A stretch of 40,659 nucleotides of DNA from Bacteroidales bacterium (GCA_021740045.1 JAIPAP010000026.1:1-40659); one strand, 5' to 3'; shown: positions 1-9,842, counted from the stretch's first letter. A program made the numbers and translations. The notes: generated from the letters alone by a model not told the origin.

Positions 1-646
1 CAATACTACCTATTTGCTGCGAAAAAGCAGGCTTTTTCTTTTTCTTTTTTTTGCGGGCGGCGGGGGTTACAATGCGCTGGAACCAGGTTCTTCGTTTATG
101 ATGGCGCCGCCTTTTTGAGGCCTTTTCTTCATCTGGTGTTGTGGTTCTTGCAAAAGACTCCTGTGATGATAATTCCGGTGGTTTTACCGGTGCTTTGCTC
201 CCGCTTTCCTCATCATCTTCTCCAATAGAGGGTATGGGTGCATCAGGGCGTTCGTAATCTTCCAATGATTGTTTGGGTTCCTTTTTCTGGGTTGGCGCCG
301 AAAGCCTTTCAAAAGAAGATGTATCAGGCGGTTTGTGCCTGATGTGCTTTTTCGGTTTAGGCCTGGGTTTTTCCTTTGAGGTAAAACTCGTATTAAAGGA
401 TTGGATCAAAGCCTTAAGGCCTTTTTTTCTTCTCGTGCGCTTTGAGTGGTGCCTCGATTTCCTGCTCGGCTCATGCGAGGGACGGGCAGCCTTTGGCCGG
501 GCTTCTTCGCTGCCTCGATGGCTTCTCCCTGACCGGCGGGAGGAACCCGAAAAAGATTCACCGGCTAGTAATTTACCAAAACGGTAAATGCTTTCATTGA
601 TCTTTTGAATAAATGACTTCTTGTTGCGGTTTCGAGATTCAGCCAT
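1..646 (-). CDS. N-terminal part of a highly basic protein, cut by the window edge
   Basis: An open frame without stops runs on the minus strand from an ATG at 646-644 to the first base of the window, so at least 215 residues are present and the C-terminus is missing. The product begins MAESRNRNKKSFIQK and is rich in Lys, Arg, Ser and Pro, with several KKK/RRR clusters, a short acidic patch near residue 150 (GEDDEES) and a lysine run close to the visible end. I see no enzyme motif, signal peptide or membrane segment. Low-complexity basic N-termini of this kind occur in front of larger domains that lie outside the window, so the function cannot be assigned. The ATG is the first in the frame; no clear Shine-Dalgarno is visible, which is normal for Bacteroidota. 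Confidence 0.6.
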   Translation of the reverse strand, partial: MAESRNRNKKSFIQKINESIYRFGKLLAGESFSGSSRRSGRSHRGSEEARPKAARPSHEPSRKSRHHSKRTRRKKGLKALIQSFNTSFTSKEKPRPKPKKHIRHKPPDTSSFERLSAPTQKKEPKQSLEDYERPDAPIPSIGEDDEESGSKAPVKPPELSSQESFARTTTPDEEKASKRRRHHKRRTWFQRIVTPAARKKKKKKKPAFSQQIGSI

Positions 647-757
647 GAATAAATATTAGATTTATTAGTTAATAAGAATAAACCCCCCATTACCCGACAT
701 TCCTGCGCTATTTACGTTTACTAGCAACAGGCATTTGAAATCTTTCTTTAAATACAA

Positions 758-786
758 TCACTGGTGTCCGGTGAAATACATTTTAA
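758..786 (+). repeat. IS-end-like motif TCACTGGTGTCCGG
   Basis: The 14-mer TCACTGGTGTCCGG recurs exactly at 40596-40609. With its following AAAT/CATTTTA tail it resembles one arm of the 44-nt palindrome at 14826-14869. It looks like the terminal inverted repeat of a Bacteroidota insertion sequence, or a remnant of one. No transposase is attached here. Confidence 0.45.
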
Positions 787-896
787 AATTAAATCAATTT
801 ACCGAAACCACCAACATCAAAGTGAAAAAATAACGAAAAGTTACTATTTTTGAACCTAGATGGATGGGTTAAACATGTTAATATTAAATTAATCCA

Positions 897-904
897 TACC
901 TTTG
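897..904 (+). promoter_or_regulatory. Putative -7 box (TACCTTTG)
   Basis: TACCTTTG matches the Bacteroidota sigma-ABfr -7 consensus TAnnTTTG and lies about 54 nt before the ATG of the adhesin-like gene at 958. No convincing -33 TTG was found at the usual distance, so this is a moderate call. Confidence 0.4.
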
Positions 905-957
905 AATGTTTTTTCATCTTTGAAACAAAAATTTGAACTTTTAAAATCATCCGAATT

Positions 958-3900
958 ATGAAAAGTGTTTTACGTAGTTTATTTGTCATTAGCTTGTTGG
1001 CAGTAACAAGCTATTCTCTTGGACAACCAAGGGAAGTAATACATGAAGCGACCTTTGACACCGATTTAGGTGTTTGGACGGGATTTAGTGTAACCGGCGA
1101 TCAGGTTTGGGAGTGGGCCGATTTTGGAGAGCCTGCCGGTTGTGCAGCCATGTCAGGATACGATGGAGAACAGTTTGAAAATGAAGACTGGTTTATATCT
1201 CCTATGTTGGATTTTTCGGGATACTCCAATTTAAGCCTGAATTTCGATGAAGCCATTAATTATGAAGACGGTGCCGTTGAGGATAATGAAGAGATCTATA
1301 TCTCTACCGATTACACCGGCTCAGGTAATCCGCTGGAAAACGGTACTTGGACCGAGCTTACTGTTACCGGCCGTTCCGGTGGTGGTTCCTGGACTTTTGT
1401 CTCCGTCGATGAAGTGGACCTTTCAGCTTACGCCGGAGAACCGACGGTATTCCTTGCTTTTAAATATTCATCTACCGTAGACAATGCTTCAACATGGGAG
1501 GTAGATAATATTTTGGTTGAATCGGGATCCACTGAACCCATGATTGAGGTTACCAGCCCCAATGGAGGTGAAGCATGGGCACAGGGCTCCACCCATGAGA
1601 TCACCTGGAACTCCGAAAACTTCACCGATGATGTGAAGATTGAGCTGACCGGCTCGAATCCTTCGGTAATTGCAGCTTCTACAGGCAATTCGGGTTCCTT
1701 TAACTGGAACATCCCTGCCGATCAGCCAGCTGCAAATGATTACAAAGTAAAGATCTCCGATGCTGCCGATGGTGACCCTATGGATGAGTCGGACGCTGTT
1801 TTCTCCATAATCGCTCCCACGGAAATCATCCACGAGGAAACCTTTGACAATGATCTGGGAACCTGGAGCCAATATAGCGTGACCGGCGACCAGGTATGGG
1901 AATGGGCTAACTTTGGTGACCCGCCCGGTTGTGCTAAAATGTCGGGATATGACGGCGAGCCTTTCGATAATGAAGACTGGCTGATCTCTCCGGCACTCAA
2001 CCTGGATAATTACGAAAATGAGGCCTTGAACTTTATTTCGGCCTGTAATTACGATGGCCCCGACCTTGAGTTATATTATTCTACAGATTATGACGGCTCA
2101 AGTGACCCATCCACGCAGGGAACATGGACCGATATCACCGATCAGGCCGAATGGTCAGGAGGTAGCTGGGAATGGATTGAATCGGGTAATGTCGATCTTT
2201 CTGCTGTTGAAGGTTCATCGGTATACCTGGCTTTTGTTTATCATTCAAGCCCTGCGAATGATGCCAAAACCTGGGAAATCGATAATATTTATGTTGAAGC
2301 AGGTTCCTCCACACCCATGATCGAGGTTACCAGCCCCAATGGTGGCGAAATGTGGGAACAAGGATCAACCCATGACATTACCTGGAACTCCCAAAACTTT
2401 ACCGGTGACGTTAAAATCGAGTTGACCGGTTCCAATCCTTCGGTAATTGTAGCATCAACCGGAAATACCGGCTCCTATACCTGGGAAATACCCGAAGACC
2501 AAACAGTTGCCGATGATTACAAGGTGAAGGTCTCCGATGCGGCCGATGGCGACCCCATGGACCACTCGAATGATGTATTTTCCATTACCGAACCGGCAAA
2601 CTATGTTCTTCAGGCCACTTTTGATGCTGACCTGGGCGCCTGGGCACAATTCAGTGTTACCGGTGATCAGGTTTGGGAATGGGCCGATTTTGGTAATCCT
2701 CCCGGTTGTGCTACAGTGTCGGGTTATGAGGGTGAACAATTTGAAAATGAAGACTGGTTTATTTCACCTGCCATGGATTTATCGGGCTATACCAATCTTA
2801 GCTTGAATTTCGAAGAAGCCATTAATTATGAAGAAGGTGTAATTGAAGATAACGAAGAAGTTTATATATCCACCGATTATACCGGTTCAGGCAATCCAAA
2901 TGAAAACGGAACATGGACAGAGTTAACTGTCACAGGCCGTTCAAGCGGTAGCTCCTGGGACTTTGTTGCGGTTGACGAAATTGATCTTTCGGCTTATGCC
3001 GGGGAATCATCGGTTTATCTTGCTTTTAGGTATTCATCTACCGTTGATAATGCCGGAACCTGGGAAATTGATAATGTCATTATCGAAGAGCCTTCAACCG
3101 AACCCATGATCGAAGTGACCAGCCCCAACGGCGGTGAAACCTGGGCACAAGGTTCTACCCATGACATTACCTGGACTTCCGAGAATTTCCCCGGACAGGT
3201 CAAGATTGAGTTGACCGGCTCCAATGCTGAAGTACTGGTTGAATCTATGGAGAATACCGGCACTTATACCTGGGAAATACCGGGTGATCAAACAATTGCC
3301 GATGATTATAAGGTGAAGGTCTCCGATGCTGCCGATGGCGATCCTATGGATGAATCGGATGCTACCTTCTCGATCACTGCTGAGATCACCTATGTACACC
3401 AGGAAACCTTTGATGAGGACCTTGGAGCCTGGACACAGTATAGCGTTACCGGTGATCAGGTTTGGGAATGGGCCGAGCAATATGGTGACCCGCCAGGCTG
3501 TGCAAAAATGTCAGGATATGATGGTGAGCCGCTCGAAAACGATGACTGGCTCATTTCACCGGCCTTAAATCTCGATGAATACACCAATGAGATACTCACT
3601 TTTGTATCGGCCTGTAATTATGATGGACCCGACCTGGAACTTTATTATTCCACCGATTATGACGGGTCAAGCGATCCTTCTACACAAGGCACCTGGACAG
3701 ATATTACCGGTGAAGCCGAATGGTCCACAGGTGGATTCACCTGGGTGGAATCAGGTAATGTGAGCCTCTCGGAAATCCAAGGTGAATCGGTTTACCTGGC
3801 ATTCGTTTATCATTCGAGCCCCGAGGACGACGCCAAAACCTGGGAAGTGGATAATATCGAGATTACCGGCGTTGGTGATGTAGGCCTTGAAGATGAAATT

Positions 3901-4122
3901 GCCAATGAAGTCAATATCTACTCAACCAATGAACAAATTATTGTGAATGCACCTGTAAACGGCGACATCACAGTGTATAACCTGATGGGCCAAAAGATCA
4001 CTTCAGCGAATAATTTCGCCGAGGAGTTAACCCGTATCAATATGGAAGGATACCGTGGTTATTACATTGTTAAGTGGACCAATGGTAAAAGCCTTGCCAC
4101 TAAGAAAGTAATGGTGTATTAA
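958..4122 (+). CDS. Secreted multidomain adhesin-like protein: four choice-of-anchor J domains, T9SS sorting domain
   Basis: The 1054-residue product starts with a signal peptide (MKSVLRSLFVISLLAVTSYS). Four domains resembling cleaved-adhesin / choice-of-anchor J modules begin near residues 28, 287, 548 and 811, each with the signature TFD.DLG.W and SVTGDQVWEWA. Three Kre9/Knh1-like domains separate them near residues 198, 456 and 719, recognised by EVTSPNGGE.W and GSTH(D/E)ITW. The last 70 residues look like a type IX secretion sorting domain (INVY-like start, YNLMGQKI, GYYIVKW, KKVMVY). Domains 1 and 3 resemble each other most, as do 2 and 4, so a unit of about 520 residues has been duplicated. 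The product is probably exported to the cell surface or medium; the ligand is unknown. It stands alone and is followed by a strong terminator. Confidence 0.85.
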   Translation: MKSVLRSLFVISLLAVTSYSLGQPREVIHEATFDTDLGVWTGFSVTGDQVWEWADFGEPAGCAAMSGYDGEQFENEDWFISPMLDFSGYSNLSLNFDEAINYEDGAVEDNEEIYISTDYTGSGNPLENGTWTELTVTGRSGGGSWTFVSVDEVDLSAYAGEPTVFLAFKYSSTVDNASTWEVDNILVESGSTEPMIEVTSPNGGEAWAQGSTHEITWNSENFTDDVKIELTGSNPSVIAASTGNSGSFNWNIPADQPAANDYKVKISDAADGDPMDESDAVFSIIAPTEIIHEETFDNDLGTWSQYSVTGDQVWEWANFGDPPGCAKMSGYDGEPFDNEDWLISPALNLDNYENEALNFISACNYDGPDLELYYSTDYDGSSDPSTQGTWTDITDQAEWSGGSWEWIESGNVDLSAVEGSSVYLAFVYHSSPANDAKTWEIDNIYVEAGSSTPMIEVTSPNGGEMWEQGSTHDITWNSQNFTGDVKIELTGSNPSVIVASTGNTGSYTWEIPEDQTVADDYKVKVSDAADGDPMDHSNDVFSITEPANYVLQATFDADLGAWAQFSVTGDQVWEWADFGNPPGCATVSGYEGEQFENEDWFISPAMDLSGYTNLSLNFEEAINYEEGVIEDNEEVYISTDYTGSGNPNENGTWTELTVTGRSSGSSWDFVAVDEIDLSAYAGESSVYLAFRYSSTVDNAGTWEIDNVIIEEPSTEPMIEVTSPNGGETWAQGSTHDITWTSENFPGQVKIELTGSNAEVLVESMENTGTYTWEIPGDQTIADDYKVKVSDAADGDPMDESDATFSITAEITYVHQETFDEDLGAWTQYSVTGDQVWEWAEQYGDPPGCAKMSGYDGEPLENDDWLISPALNLDEYTNEILTFVSACNYDGPDLELYYSTDYDGSSDPSTQGTWTDITGEAEWSTGGFTWVESGNVSLSEIQGESVYLAFVYHSSPEDDAKTWEVDNIEITGVGDVGLEDEIANEVNIYSTNEQIIVNAPVNGDITVYNLMGQKITSANNFAEELTRINMEGYRGYYIVKWTNGKSLATKKVMVY

Positions 4123-4148
4123 GCGGATCAGTTTTTATGATTTAATGC

Positions 4149-4187
4149 AAACCGGGAATGCAGGGGACATTCCCGGTTTTTTTTTAT
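4149..4187 (+). terminator. Rho-independent terminator
   Basis: The stem AACCGGGAATG pairs with CATTCCCGGTT across a loop of seven bases and is followed by a run of nine T. It lies 27 nt after the stop of the adhesin-like gene and points the same way. Confidence 0.9.
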
Positions 4188-4362
4188 TCTTTGTGAAACG
4201 TAAATTGAGCTTTTATGGTTGAGTTGCTTTTTTTGAAAATACACAAGATTAATCTGGCAGGGATTTAATAGCTATGGGTCTCAAAGCTCTTTGCTCTAAG
4301 CTCCAGGCCAATTGCCCTATATACTTAATAATGACAAACACTTCGGGAATACTCAGTAGCCC

Positions 4363-5868
4363 CTACCCACAATGAAAATACTTCCTTACCATCTCCAGGG
4401 TCTTTTCCTTGTTGCAGTGAACCTTTTCACGCAGATCGCGGTCATCGTATTCCCTGAGTTTCCTCACAAGGCCTTCAATTTCTTCCGGGGTAAACACACC
4501 GTATTTTTTGTAGATTTCAGCCTGCTCCTCCAGCCTGTCGGCCGATTCCCAACATGAGACCGGTAACTTCTTCAACTGCGCCAGCCTCTCTTTGTGTTCC
4601 TCGTCAAAGATGTTTACATCCACATAGGTCTTTTCGGCATATTCAAGTGGATTCTCCATTTCAAAACCATGACGGGCTGCTACCGTAAGTCCGGCAAACA
4701 ACAGGTAAATATCGGCCGAGCCATCCGGGCAACGGAACTCCACGGTTTGCTTGTTGGGTGTTTTCTTCTCCGAAGGTTTTTCATGAGGGTTGGCATGACT
4801 GATCATATCGTGCTTCACCGTCCAGCCCAGGGGAACCCTTACCAGCACCGAGCGATTGCGGTCGCCCCAGCAAATATTGGTAGGTGCTTCCTGATGCGGA
4901 ACCAACCTGAAATAGGAAGTCGGGTTGGTATTGCCAAATGCCGTAAGCGAGGGTGCCAGGTCAAGATAACCGGAAATGGCTTTTTTGGCCACATCATTCA
5001 GCTTACCTTCGGCATCTACCATCATATTCGCCCCATTCTTCGAAATGCGTGTATGCACATGAAGTCCGCTACCGGCCTTACCTACCGTTATTTTGGGAGC
5101 GAAGGTAACGGTTACACCATACTGATAGGCTAATTTTCGCAAAATCCATTTGGCAACAAGCATCTGATCGGCGGCATCTTCTACCGAACAGGGCAAAAAT
5201 TCGATCTCGTTCTGTTCATACTCAAGGTCATTCACGGTAAAGTTACCCACCTCGGAATGACCGTATTTAATACAACCTCCGGCCTGGGCAACAGCTTCCA
5301 TAGCCTCGGTACGCAAATCCTCCCATTTGGCAAATGGTGTCGATTCGTGATACCCACGCTGATCGTCCGCTACGTATAAATTTTCCTTTTCACTGATGAT
5401 ATAATATTCCAGCTCACCCATCGCCTCAAATTCATAACCGGTCACTTCCTGGAAGGCTTTATGGGCCTTTTTCAAAATATATTCCGGTGAACTCTCCATC
5501 GGGTTCCCATCCTTATCATAATAGGAGCACAAAATATCCAGGGTGGGCACTTCGGCAAAAGGATTTCGGAAAGCCGTTTTATACCTTGGGATCACATACA
5601 GGTCGCTGGAACTTGCCTTTATATGCGGGAAAAGGCTCGATCCGTCGACACGTTCGCCGGTGGTTAAGATGGTATCGAGGTGATCGCGGTTGTTGATCAC
5701 AAAATTGAGCGTTTTTAATCGTCCATCACCACCTACGTGACGGAAATTGATCATTTCAATATTTTGATCTTCAATATATTTGATAAGATCGGCGCGGGTA
5801 AATTCTTCCGCAGGTTTATTCAAGTATTGAACCAGTGGGTTGGGGTTCATTGCTATAGCACTATTCAT
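4363..5868 (-). CDS. glnA: Glutamine synthetase (type I family)
   Basis: The cytosolic enzyme makes glutamine from glutamate, ammonia and ATP. The 501-residue product has the usual order: an N-terminal beta-grasp domain with DGSSLFPHI, the metal/substrate segments EAMGELEYYI and NEIEFLPC, the GSGLHVHTRI loop, the NRSVLVRVP stretch and the C-terminal EFRCPDGSAD. I do not see the adenylylation motif NLYDLP of proteobacterial GSI-beta, so control by AMPylation is unlikely. The frame opens at an ATG at 5868; an internal ATG six codons later (MNPNPL) is an alternative start. It is convergent with the adhesin-like gene and carries its own promoter-like box upstream. Confidence 0.93.
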   Translation of the reverse strand: MNSAIAMNPNPLVQYLNKPAEEFTRADLIKYIEDQNIEMINFRHVGGDGRLKTLNFVINNRDHLDTILTTGERVDGSSLFPHIKASSSDLYVIPRYKTAFRNPFAEVPTLDILCSYYDKDGNPMESSPEYILKKAHKAFQEVTGYEFEAMGELEYYIISEKENLYVADDQRGYHESTPFAKWEDLRTEAMEAVAQAGGCIKYGHSEVGNFTVNDLEYEQNEIEFLPCSVEDAADQMLVAKWILRKLAYQYGVTVTFAPKITVGKAGSGLHVHTRISKNGANMMVDAEGKLNDVAKKAISGYLDLAPSLTAFGNTNPTSYFRLVPHQEAPTNICWGDRNRSVLVRVPLGWTVKHDMISHANPHEKPSEKKTPNKQTVEFRCPDGSADIYLLFAGLTVAARHGFEMENPLEYAEKTYVDVNIFDEEHKERLAQLKKLPVSCWESADRLEEQAEIYKKYGVFTPEEIEGLVRKLREYDDRDLREKVHCNKEKTLEMVRKYFHCG

Positions 5869-5901
5869 ACCTAGTTATTTTTTTGATTTCTCATGGGGCG
5901 C

Positions 5902-5930
5902 CAAAAATACTTAATTTTTGAAATCCCAAA
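5902..5930 (-). promoter_or_regulatory. Putative promoter of the glutamine synthetase gene
   Basis: On the minus strand TTTG (5930-5927) is followed after 17 nt by TATTTTTG (5909-5902), fitting the Bacteroidota pattern TTTG / TAnnTTTG. The -7 box lies about 33 nt before the start codon. Confidence 0.45.
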
Positions 5931-5975
5931 TTTGAATGAACACTATATTTACCGGGTATGAATAAACCCTGCGAT

Positions 5976-7085
5976 TTATTGCTCGTTTTTCAAGCTCTCA
6001 AAATAGGTTTCCAACAATTTTTGCGCAGCTATATAGGAGCTGATCTTAGACGATAGAATATCATCAATGATCCGGGGAAGCACTTCTTTGATTTGTGGAT
6101 TTTGATAAAAATGGGATTCAAGCTTTTCCTCTATGGCCTCGTACATAATCTGTTTGGCCTGTTCCTGACGATTTTTGTGAAAATAGCCATTACCTTTGGT
6201 AAACTGCTCATATTCACGGATGATCTGCCAAACACGATCGATACCCTCTTTTGTTTTGGAGGAGCAGGTATCCACTTTAGGTGTCCAGCCCGATTCGGGA
6301 ACGGGATACAGGTGCAGGGCATTTTTATATTCCCGGGCAGCCATTTGGGCATTATGAAGGTTATTGCCATCGGCTTTGTTCACCACAATGGCATCGGCCA
6401 TTTCCATAATGCCCCGCTTGATCCCTTGCAACTCATCGCCGGCACCGGCCAGCATCAGCAAGAGGAAAAAATCGACCATGGAATGAACAGCCACTTCCGA
6501 TTGCCCGACCCCCACGGTTTCAACAAAAATGACATCAAAACCGAAGGATTCGCATAAAATAATGGTCTCGCGGGTTTTGCGGGCAACACCACCCAATGAA
6601 CCTGCCGAAGGACTGGGGCGAATAAAAGCTTGCGGATTGTTTGATAAGTCCTCCATGCGGGTTTTATCACCCAAAATACTACCCTTGCTCCGGGCGCTGC
6701 TGGGGTCAATAGCCAGTACAGCCAGCTTATGACCTGCGTCGGTCAGGTATTTGCCCATGGCTTCGATAAAAGTGCTTTTGCCCACACCGGGAACACCTGT
6801 AATACCGATGCGAATAGAATTACCCGAATAAGGAAGGCATTTTTCAATGATCTTCTGGGCCAGCTGATGATGAGCAGGTAGATTGCTTTCCACCAGGGTT
6901 ATCGCTTGGCTAAGCATACTGCGGTTGCCATTCAAGATACCCTCCACATATTCATCGGCACTGCGCAAATTGCGCTTCATGCCTTTGAAACGGTTCAGCA
7001 CATTTTGGTTAATTGATGAAGGCTGATCAACACCTTCATTTACCCTCAAAGCCGAATCTTTTTTCTTTTTATCCTTTTCGCTCAT
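5976..7085 (-). CDS. meaB: Methylmalonyl-CoA mutase-associated GTPase MeaB
   Basis: MeaB is a cytosolic G3E-type GTPase that protects and reloads the B12-dependent methylmalonyl-CoA mutase, linking propionyl-CoA and succinyl-CoA metabolism. The 369-residue product shows the Walker A loop GVPGVGKST at residues 97-105, the family segment AIDPSSARSKGSILGDKTRM, the switch-like ETVGVGQSE, and the base-recognition motif VVNKADG. Length is typical of the family, apart from a lysine-rich start (MSEKDKKKKD). The mutase genes themselves are not in the window. It is transcribed in the same direction as glutamine synthetase with a gap of about 100 nt, so co-transcription is possible but not evident. Confidence 0.95.
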   Translation of the reverse strand: MSEKDKKKKDSALRVNEGVDQPSSINQNVLNRFKGMKRNLRSADEYVEGILNGNRSMLSQAITLVESNLPAHHQLAQKIIEKCLPYSGNSIRIGITGVPGVGKSTFIEAMGKYLTDAGHKLAVLAIDPSSARSKGSILGDKTRMEDLSNNPQAFIRPSPSAGSLGGVARKTRETIILCESFGFDVIFVETVGVGQSEVAVHSMVDFFLLLMLAGAGDELQGIKRGIMEMADAIVVNKADGNNLHNAQMAAREYKNALHLYPVPESGWTPKVDTCSSKTKEGIDRVWQIIREYEQFTKGNGYFHKNRQEQAKQIMYEAIEEKLESHFYQNPQIKEVLPRIIDDILSSKISSYIAAQKLLETYFESLKNEQ

Positions 7086-7207
7086 TATTTAACCTTGGTA
7101 CTTACTTCATCAACGGGATTTAAACAAGCTTTGTTTTCAGCTAAATAACTACAAATAGTAGTGAAAATTGTTATTGCACAAGTGTATGCACATCAAATCC
7201 CTTTCCA

Positions 7208-8554
7208 TTATAATTTTGTAACCGCCACCCTCAGCCACGCTTCCAGCAATTGGTAAACCTTTTCCTGCTGTTCATCGGGTAAATTCCTGATGCGTGTACG
7301 GTGGCTGCCTTCAGGCTTTACGATCTTTACTACACCGGGGTTTCCTGCTGCCGTCACACCTGTTGCCGACCATGGGTCATACTGTCCGTATAGAAAAAGC
7401 ATCTGCTCAGCATCGTTTTGCAACCACCGGTTGACCTTCCGCATGTGGGTTTCGTCAAAGGAAACAGGGATGGTATCGGGAGCCAGGAAATTGAAGGTAG
7501 AATCATCAACCGCCTTGATCAATCCCCCGAATTCAGAAGGTTCATAGCCATAATAGCCTATTTCCGTCAAAGCCTGGTAAAAGAAGGGCCACATTCTTTC
7601 CGTACCCTGATCGGCAAAATAATCCATGGGCGAAACGGAAAGCAAGTGCCTGATGCGGGCAGTGTCGCCTGCAGCCCCAACGGGTATTTCAGTACAATCA
7701 GCGCCCCACTGCCAAAAGGCAAACGGATATTCAAGGATCACGTACTCATAAGCTGCCTCGTAACCCATGGAGTACGTATAGCCTTTTTCTTTGGAAGCCT
7801 GTATGAAAAGGGAAAGCATGGTTTCTTTCTCTTTCAGCATACTCTTTTGAAAATTATGGAGCTTTTGCCGGCATGTCGCTGTTCCTACCGAGTCGAGAAA
7901 GTCATAAACCCGTGTATCGGCATCATCGAAATTCAGGGGGCAAACATAACCCACCGTTACATCCACATCTTCCGGGTAATGGTAGCGGTGGTAAAGCGCC
8001 GTTTGTCCGCCTTTGCTAATGCCTGTATTGATCCATTTTCCCCGGTAATATTCGTTGAACAGCTCGACAATACGGTGATGATCCGTAGCAGCCTGCTCAA
8101 CGGTCATATACTGCCAATCGATATCAGAGGGAGCTGATTCCCCGAAAAACCGGTGCTCAACAGTTATCTGGTTGGCATCGAGCATTTTGGTCACTTCATG
8201 CCGGTAGTGGGGGTTTGCTGCATAACCGGCTGTATAACCCTCGGTAACCAGCACAACCGGTTTGGCGGTATCTTTATGCGCCAGAAAAATGCGTTGCTGA
8301 AAGCTTCCCTTGCCGGGATGATCATGATGAAGGGGCTGGGTAAGCATGATCTTGTAGTTGGCGGTGAAACCCCTGCCGGTATCCATTTTGGTAATTTCAG
8401 CACCCGGAAGACGGTTTATGAATTGCTCAAGGGATAACGGCTTTTTGACCTCCTGTTTTTCGGCGGGCTTAAAAACACTGCACGAAAAGAGCATCATTAG
8501 CGATACAAAGCTAATCCCTCTCAATAGTTTTTTTAGAAATGATGTATGATTCAT
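7208..8554 (-). CDS. S37-type (PS-10) peptidase lipoprotein
   Basis: The 448-residue product begins with a lipoprotein signal ending in MLFSC, with the lipid-modified cysteine at residue 25, so it should be membrane-anchored outside the cytoplasm. The body is an alpha/beta hydrolase of the PS-10/S37 tripeptidyl-aminopeptidase type: VTEGYTAGY, the segment VEHRFFGES, the nucleophile elbow GISKGG with Ser180, YGQYDPWSATG probably giving the acid, and EGSHRTRI near the end giving the catalytic His. The likely role is removal of N-terminal peptides in the periplasm or at the surface. Its ATG overlaps the stop of the EamA gene in the sequence ATGA, so the two are probably translationally coupled. 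Confidence 0.85.
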   Translation of the reverse strand: MNHTSFLKKLLRGISFVSLMMLFSCSVFKPAEKQEVKKPLSLEQFINRLPGAEITKMDTGRGFTANYKIMLTQPLHHDHPGKGSFQQRIFLAHKDTAKPVVLVTEGYTAGYAANPHYRHEVTKMLDANQITVEHRFFGESAPSDIDWQYMTVEQAATDHHRIVELFNEYYRGKWINTGISKGGQTALYHRYHYPEDVDVTVGYVCPLNFDDADTRVYDFLDSVGTATCRQKLHNFQKSMLKEKETMLSLFIQASKEKGYTYSMGYEAAYEYVILEYPFAFWQWGADCTEIPVGAAGDTARIRHLLSVSPMDYFADQGTERMWPFFYQALTEIGYYGYEPSEFGGLIKAVDDSTFNFLAPDTIPVSFDETHMRKVNRWLQNDAEQMLFLYGQYDPWSATGVTAAGNPGVVKIVKPEGSHRTRIRNLPDEQQEKVYQLLEAWLRVAVTKL

Positions 8555-9522
8555 GGTTTATGATTTTTGAACATTTTTTTCCTAAGCAACCGGGTTTTAA
8601 AAAAATCCTTTCCCACAAAATGCGTCTGAATTTGTGAAAAGATCATTCCCGTGAGCATCAACCCACATCCCAAAAGGCCTCTTGCCGAAAGTGTTTCGCT
8701 CAGCAGCATCCATCCTCCCAAAACTGCAAACACCGACTCGAGGCTTAGGATAACCGCAGCATGTGAAGAGGGGGCATTTTTTTGAGCCACCACCTGCAGG
8801 GTATAGGCTATGCCTACTGAACACAAGCCACCGTATAGAATAGGAATAGCGGCATCCAGTATATCCTTCCAAATAAACTCCTCCACCCAAAGGGCTGCAA
8901 TAAAGCTTAAAAGTGAACAAACCAGGAACTGTCCTATGGCAAGGGGAATGGAAGGCAGTTTCCGGGTAAGCCAACCCACCACCAGTACATGCACAGCAAA
9001 GAAAAACGCGCAAACCAGCACCAACAAGTCACCCAAGGCGATGCTGAAATTCTCATGGATGCTCAGGAAATACAATCCCACAACGGCTAATAGGGCTCCC
9101 AGCCAAATGCCTGTTCCCGTTTTTTGCTTCCAGAACAAGCCGATAATGGGCACAATGATCACATACAAACCGGTGATAAATCCGGCCTTTCCGGCGGTAG
9201 TGTATACCAGCCCGATTTGCTGGAAGGAAGAACCCAAAAAAATTGCAGCGCCTGCTAACAAGCCGCCTTTGATCAAAAATTTTTTATCAACGGCCTTGAT
9301 CCGGGCATTTTGCCGATCTTTTCGTTTTTGATAATACCAGAGTGGAATAAGCGATGCGCCGCCCAACAGGAAACGTATGGCATTGAAGGTAAACGGCCCG
9401 ACGAACTCCATGCCTTTACGCTGGGCCACAAAAGCAAAGCCCCAGGTCATGGCGGTAACCAGTAAAAGGGCGTCGGCCCTGAACGTTTTTGCCGGTGGTT
9501 GCAGTTTGGTCATTGGAACCAC
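8551..9522 (-). CDS. EamA/DMT-family membrane transporter
   Basis: The 323-residue product has about ten hydrophobic segments arranged as two repeated halves, as in the drug/metabolite transporter superfamily. Typical family stretches are AMTWGFAFVAQRKGM and PFTFNAIRFLLGG in the first half and GGLCSVGIAYTLQVVAQKNA plus SLESVFAVLGGWMLLSE in the second. The C-terminus is short and basic. The substrate cannot be told from the sequence. It is the first gene of a two-gene unit with the S37 peptidase, which could suggest uptake or export of amino acids or peptides, but this is only inferred from position. It diverges from the tRNA genes. Confidence 0.88.
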   Translation of the reverse strand: MVPMTKLQPPAKTFRADALLLVTAMTWGFAFVAQRKGMEFVGPFTFNAIRFLLGGASLIPLWYYQKRKDRQNARIKAVDKKFLIKGGLLAGAAIFLGSSFQQIGLVYTTAGKAGFITGLYVIIVPIIGLFWKQKTGTGIWLGALLAVVGLYFLSIHENFSIALGDLLVLVCAFFFAVHVLVVGWLTRKLPSIPLAIGQFLVCSLLSFIAALWVEEFIWKDILDAAIPILYGGLCSVGIAYTLQVVAQKNAPSSHAAVILSLESVFAVLGGWMLLSETLSARGLLGCGLMLTGMIFSQIQTHFVGKDFFKTRLLRKKMFKNHKP

Positions 9523-9610
9523 AAAAATATCATTGCTTTTGAAACCTACTGCAAATCATGGATAAATCCTTAGTTTTTCAAAAAGTCATGCTTCAATTTC
9601 CAATAATTTG

Positions 9611-9618
9611 TATATTTG
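9611..9618 (+). promoter_or_regulatory. Putative -7 box of the tRNA pair
   Basis: TATATTTG fits TAnnTTTG and lies 47 nt before tRNA-Pro. No clear -33 TTG is seen at the expected spacing. Confidence 0.4.
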
Positions 9619-9665
9619 CAGCCCTCAAAGAAAGCGGAACATAACACAATTATCCGTTTGAGATT

Positions 9666-9739
<74 letters not shown>

Positions 9740-9769
9740 CTTTCTTTTTTCACCCAAGCATCCCAACCA

Positions 9770-9842
9770 GCCTCCTTAGCTCAGTTGGCAGAGCGATTCA
9801 CTCGTAATGAATAGGTCACCGGTTCAAGTCCGGTAGGAGGCT
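9770..9842 (+). tRNA. tRNA-Thr (anticodon CGT)
   Basis: The cloverleaf has acceptor GCCTCCT/AGGAGGC, anticodon stem ATTCA/TGAAT with loop CTCGTAA (anticodon CGT), and T arm ACCGG/CCGGT. CCA is not encoded. It lies 30 nt after tRNA-Pro. Its 3' end borders the decayed restriction-modification region, a typical place for integration. Confidence 0.97.
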
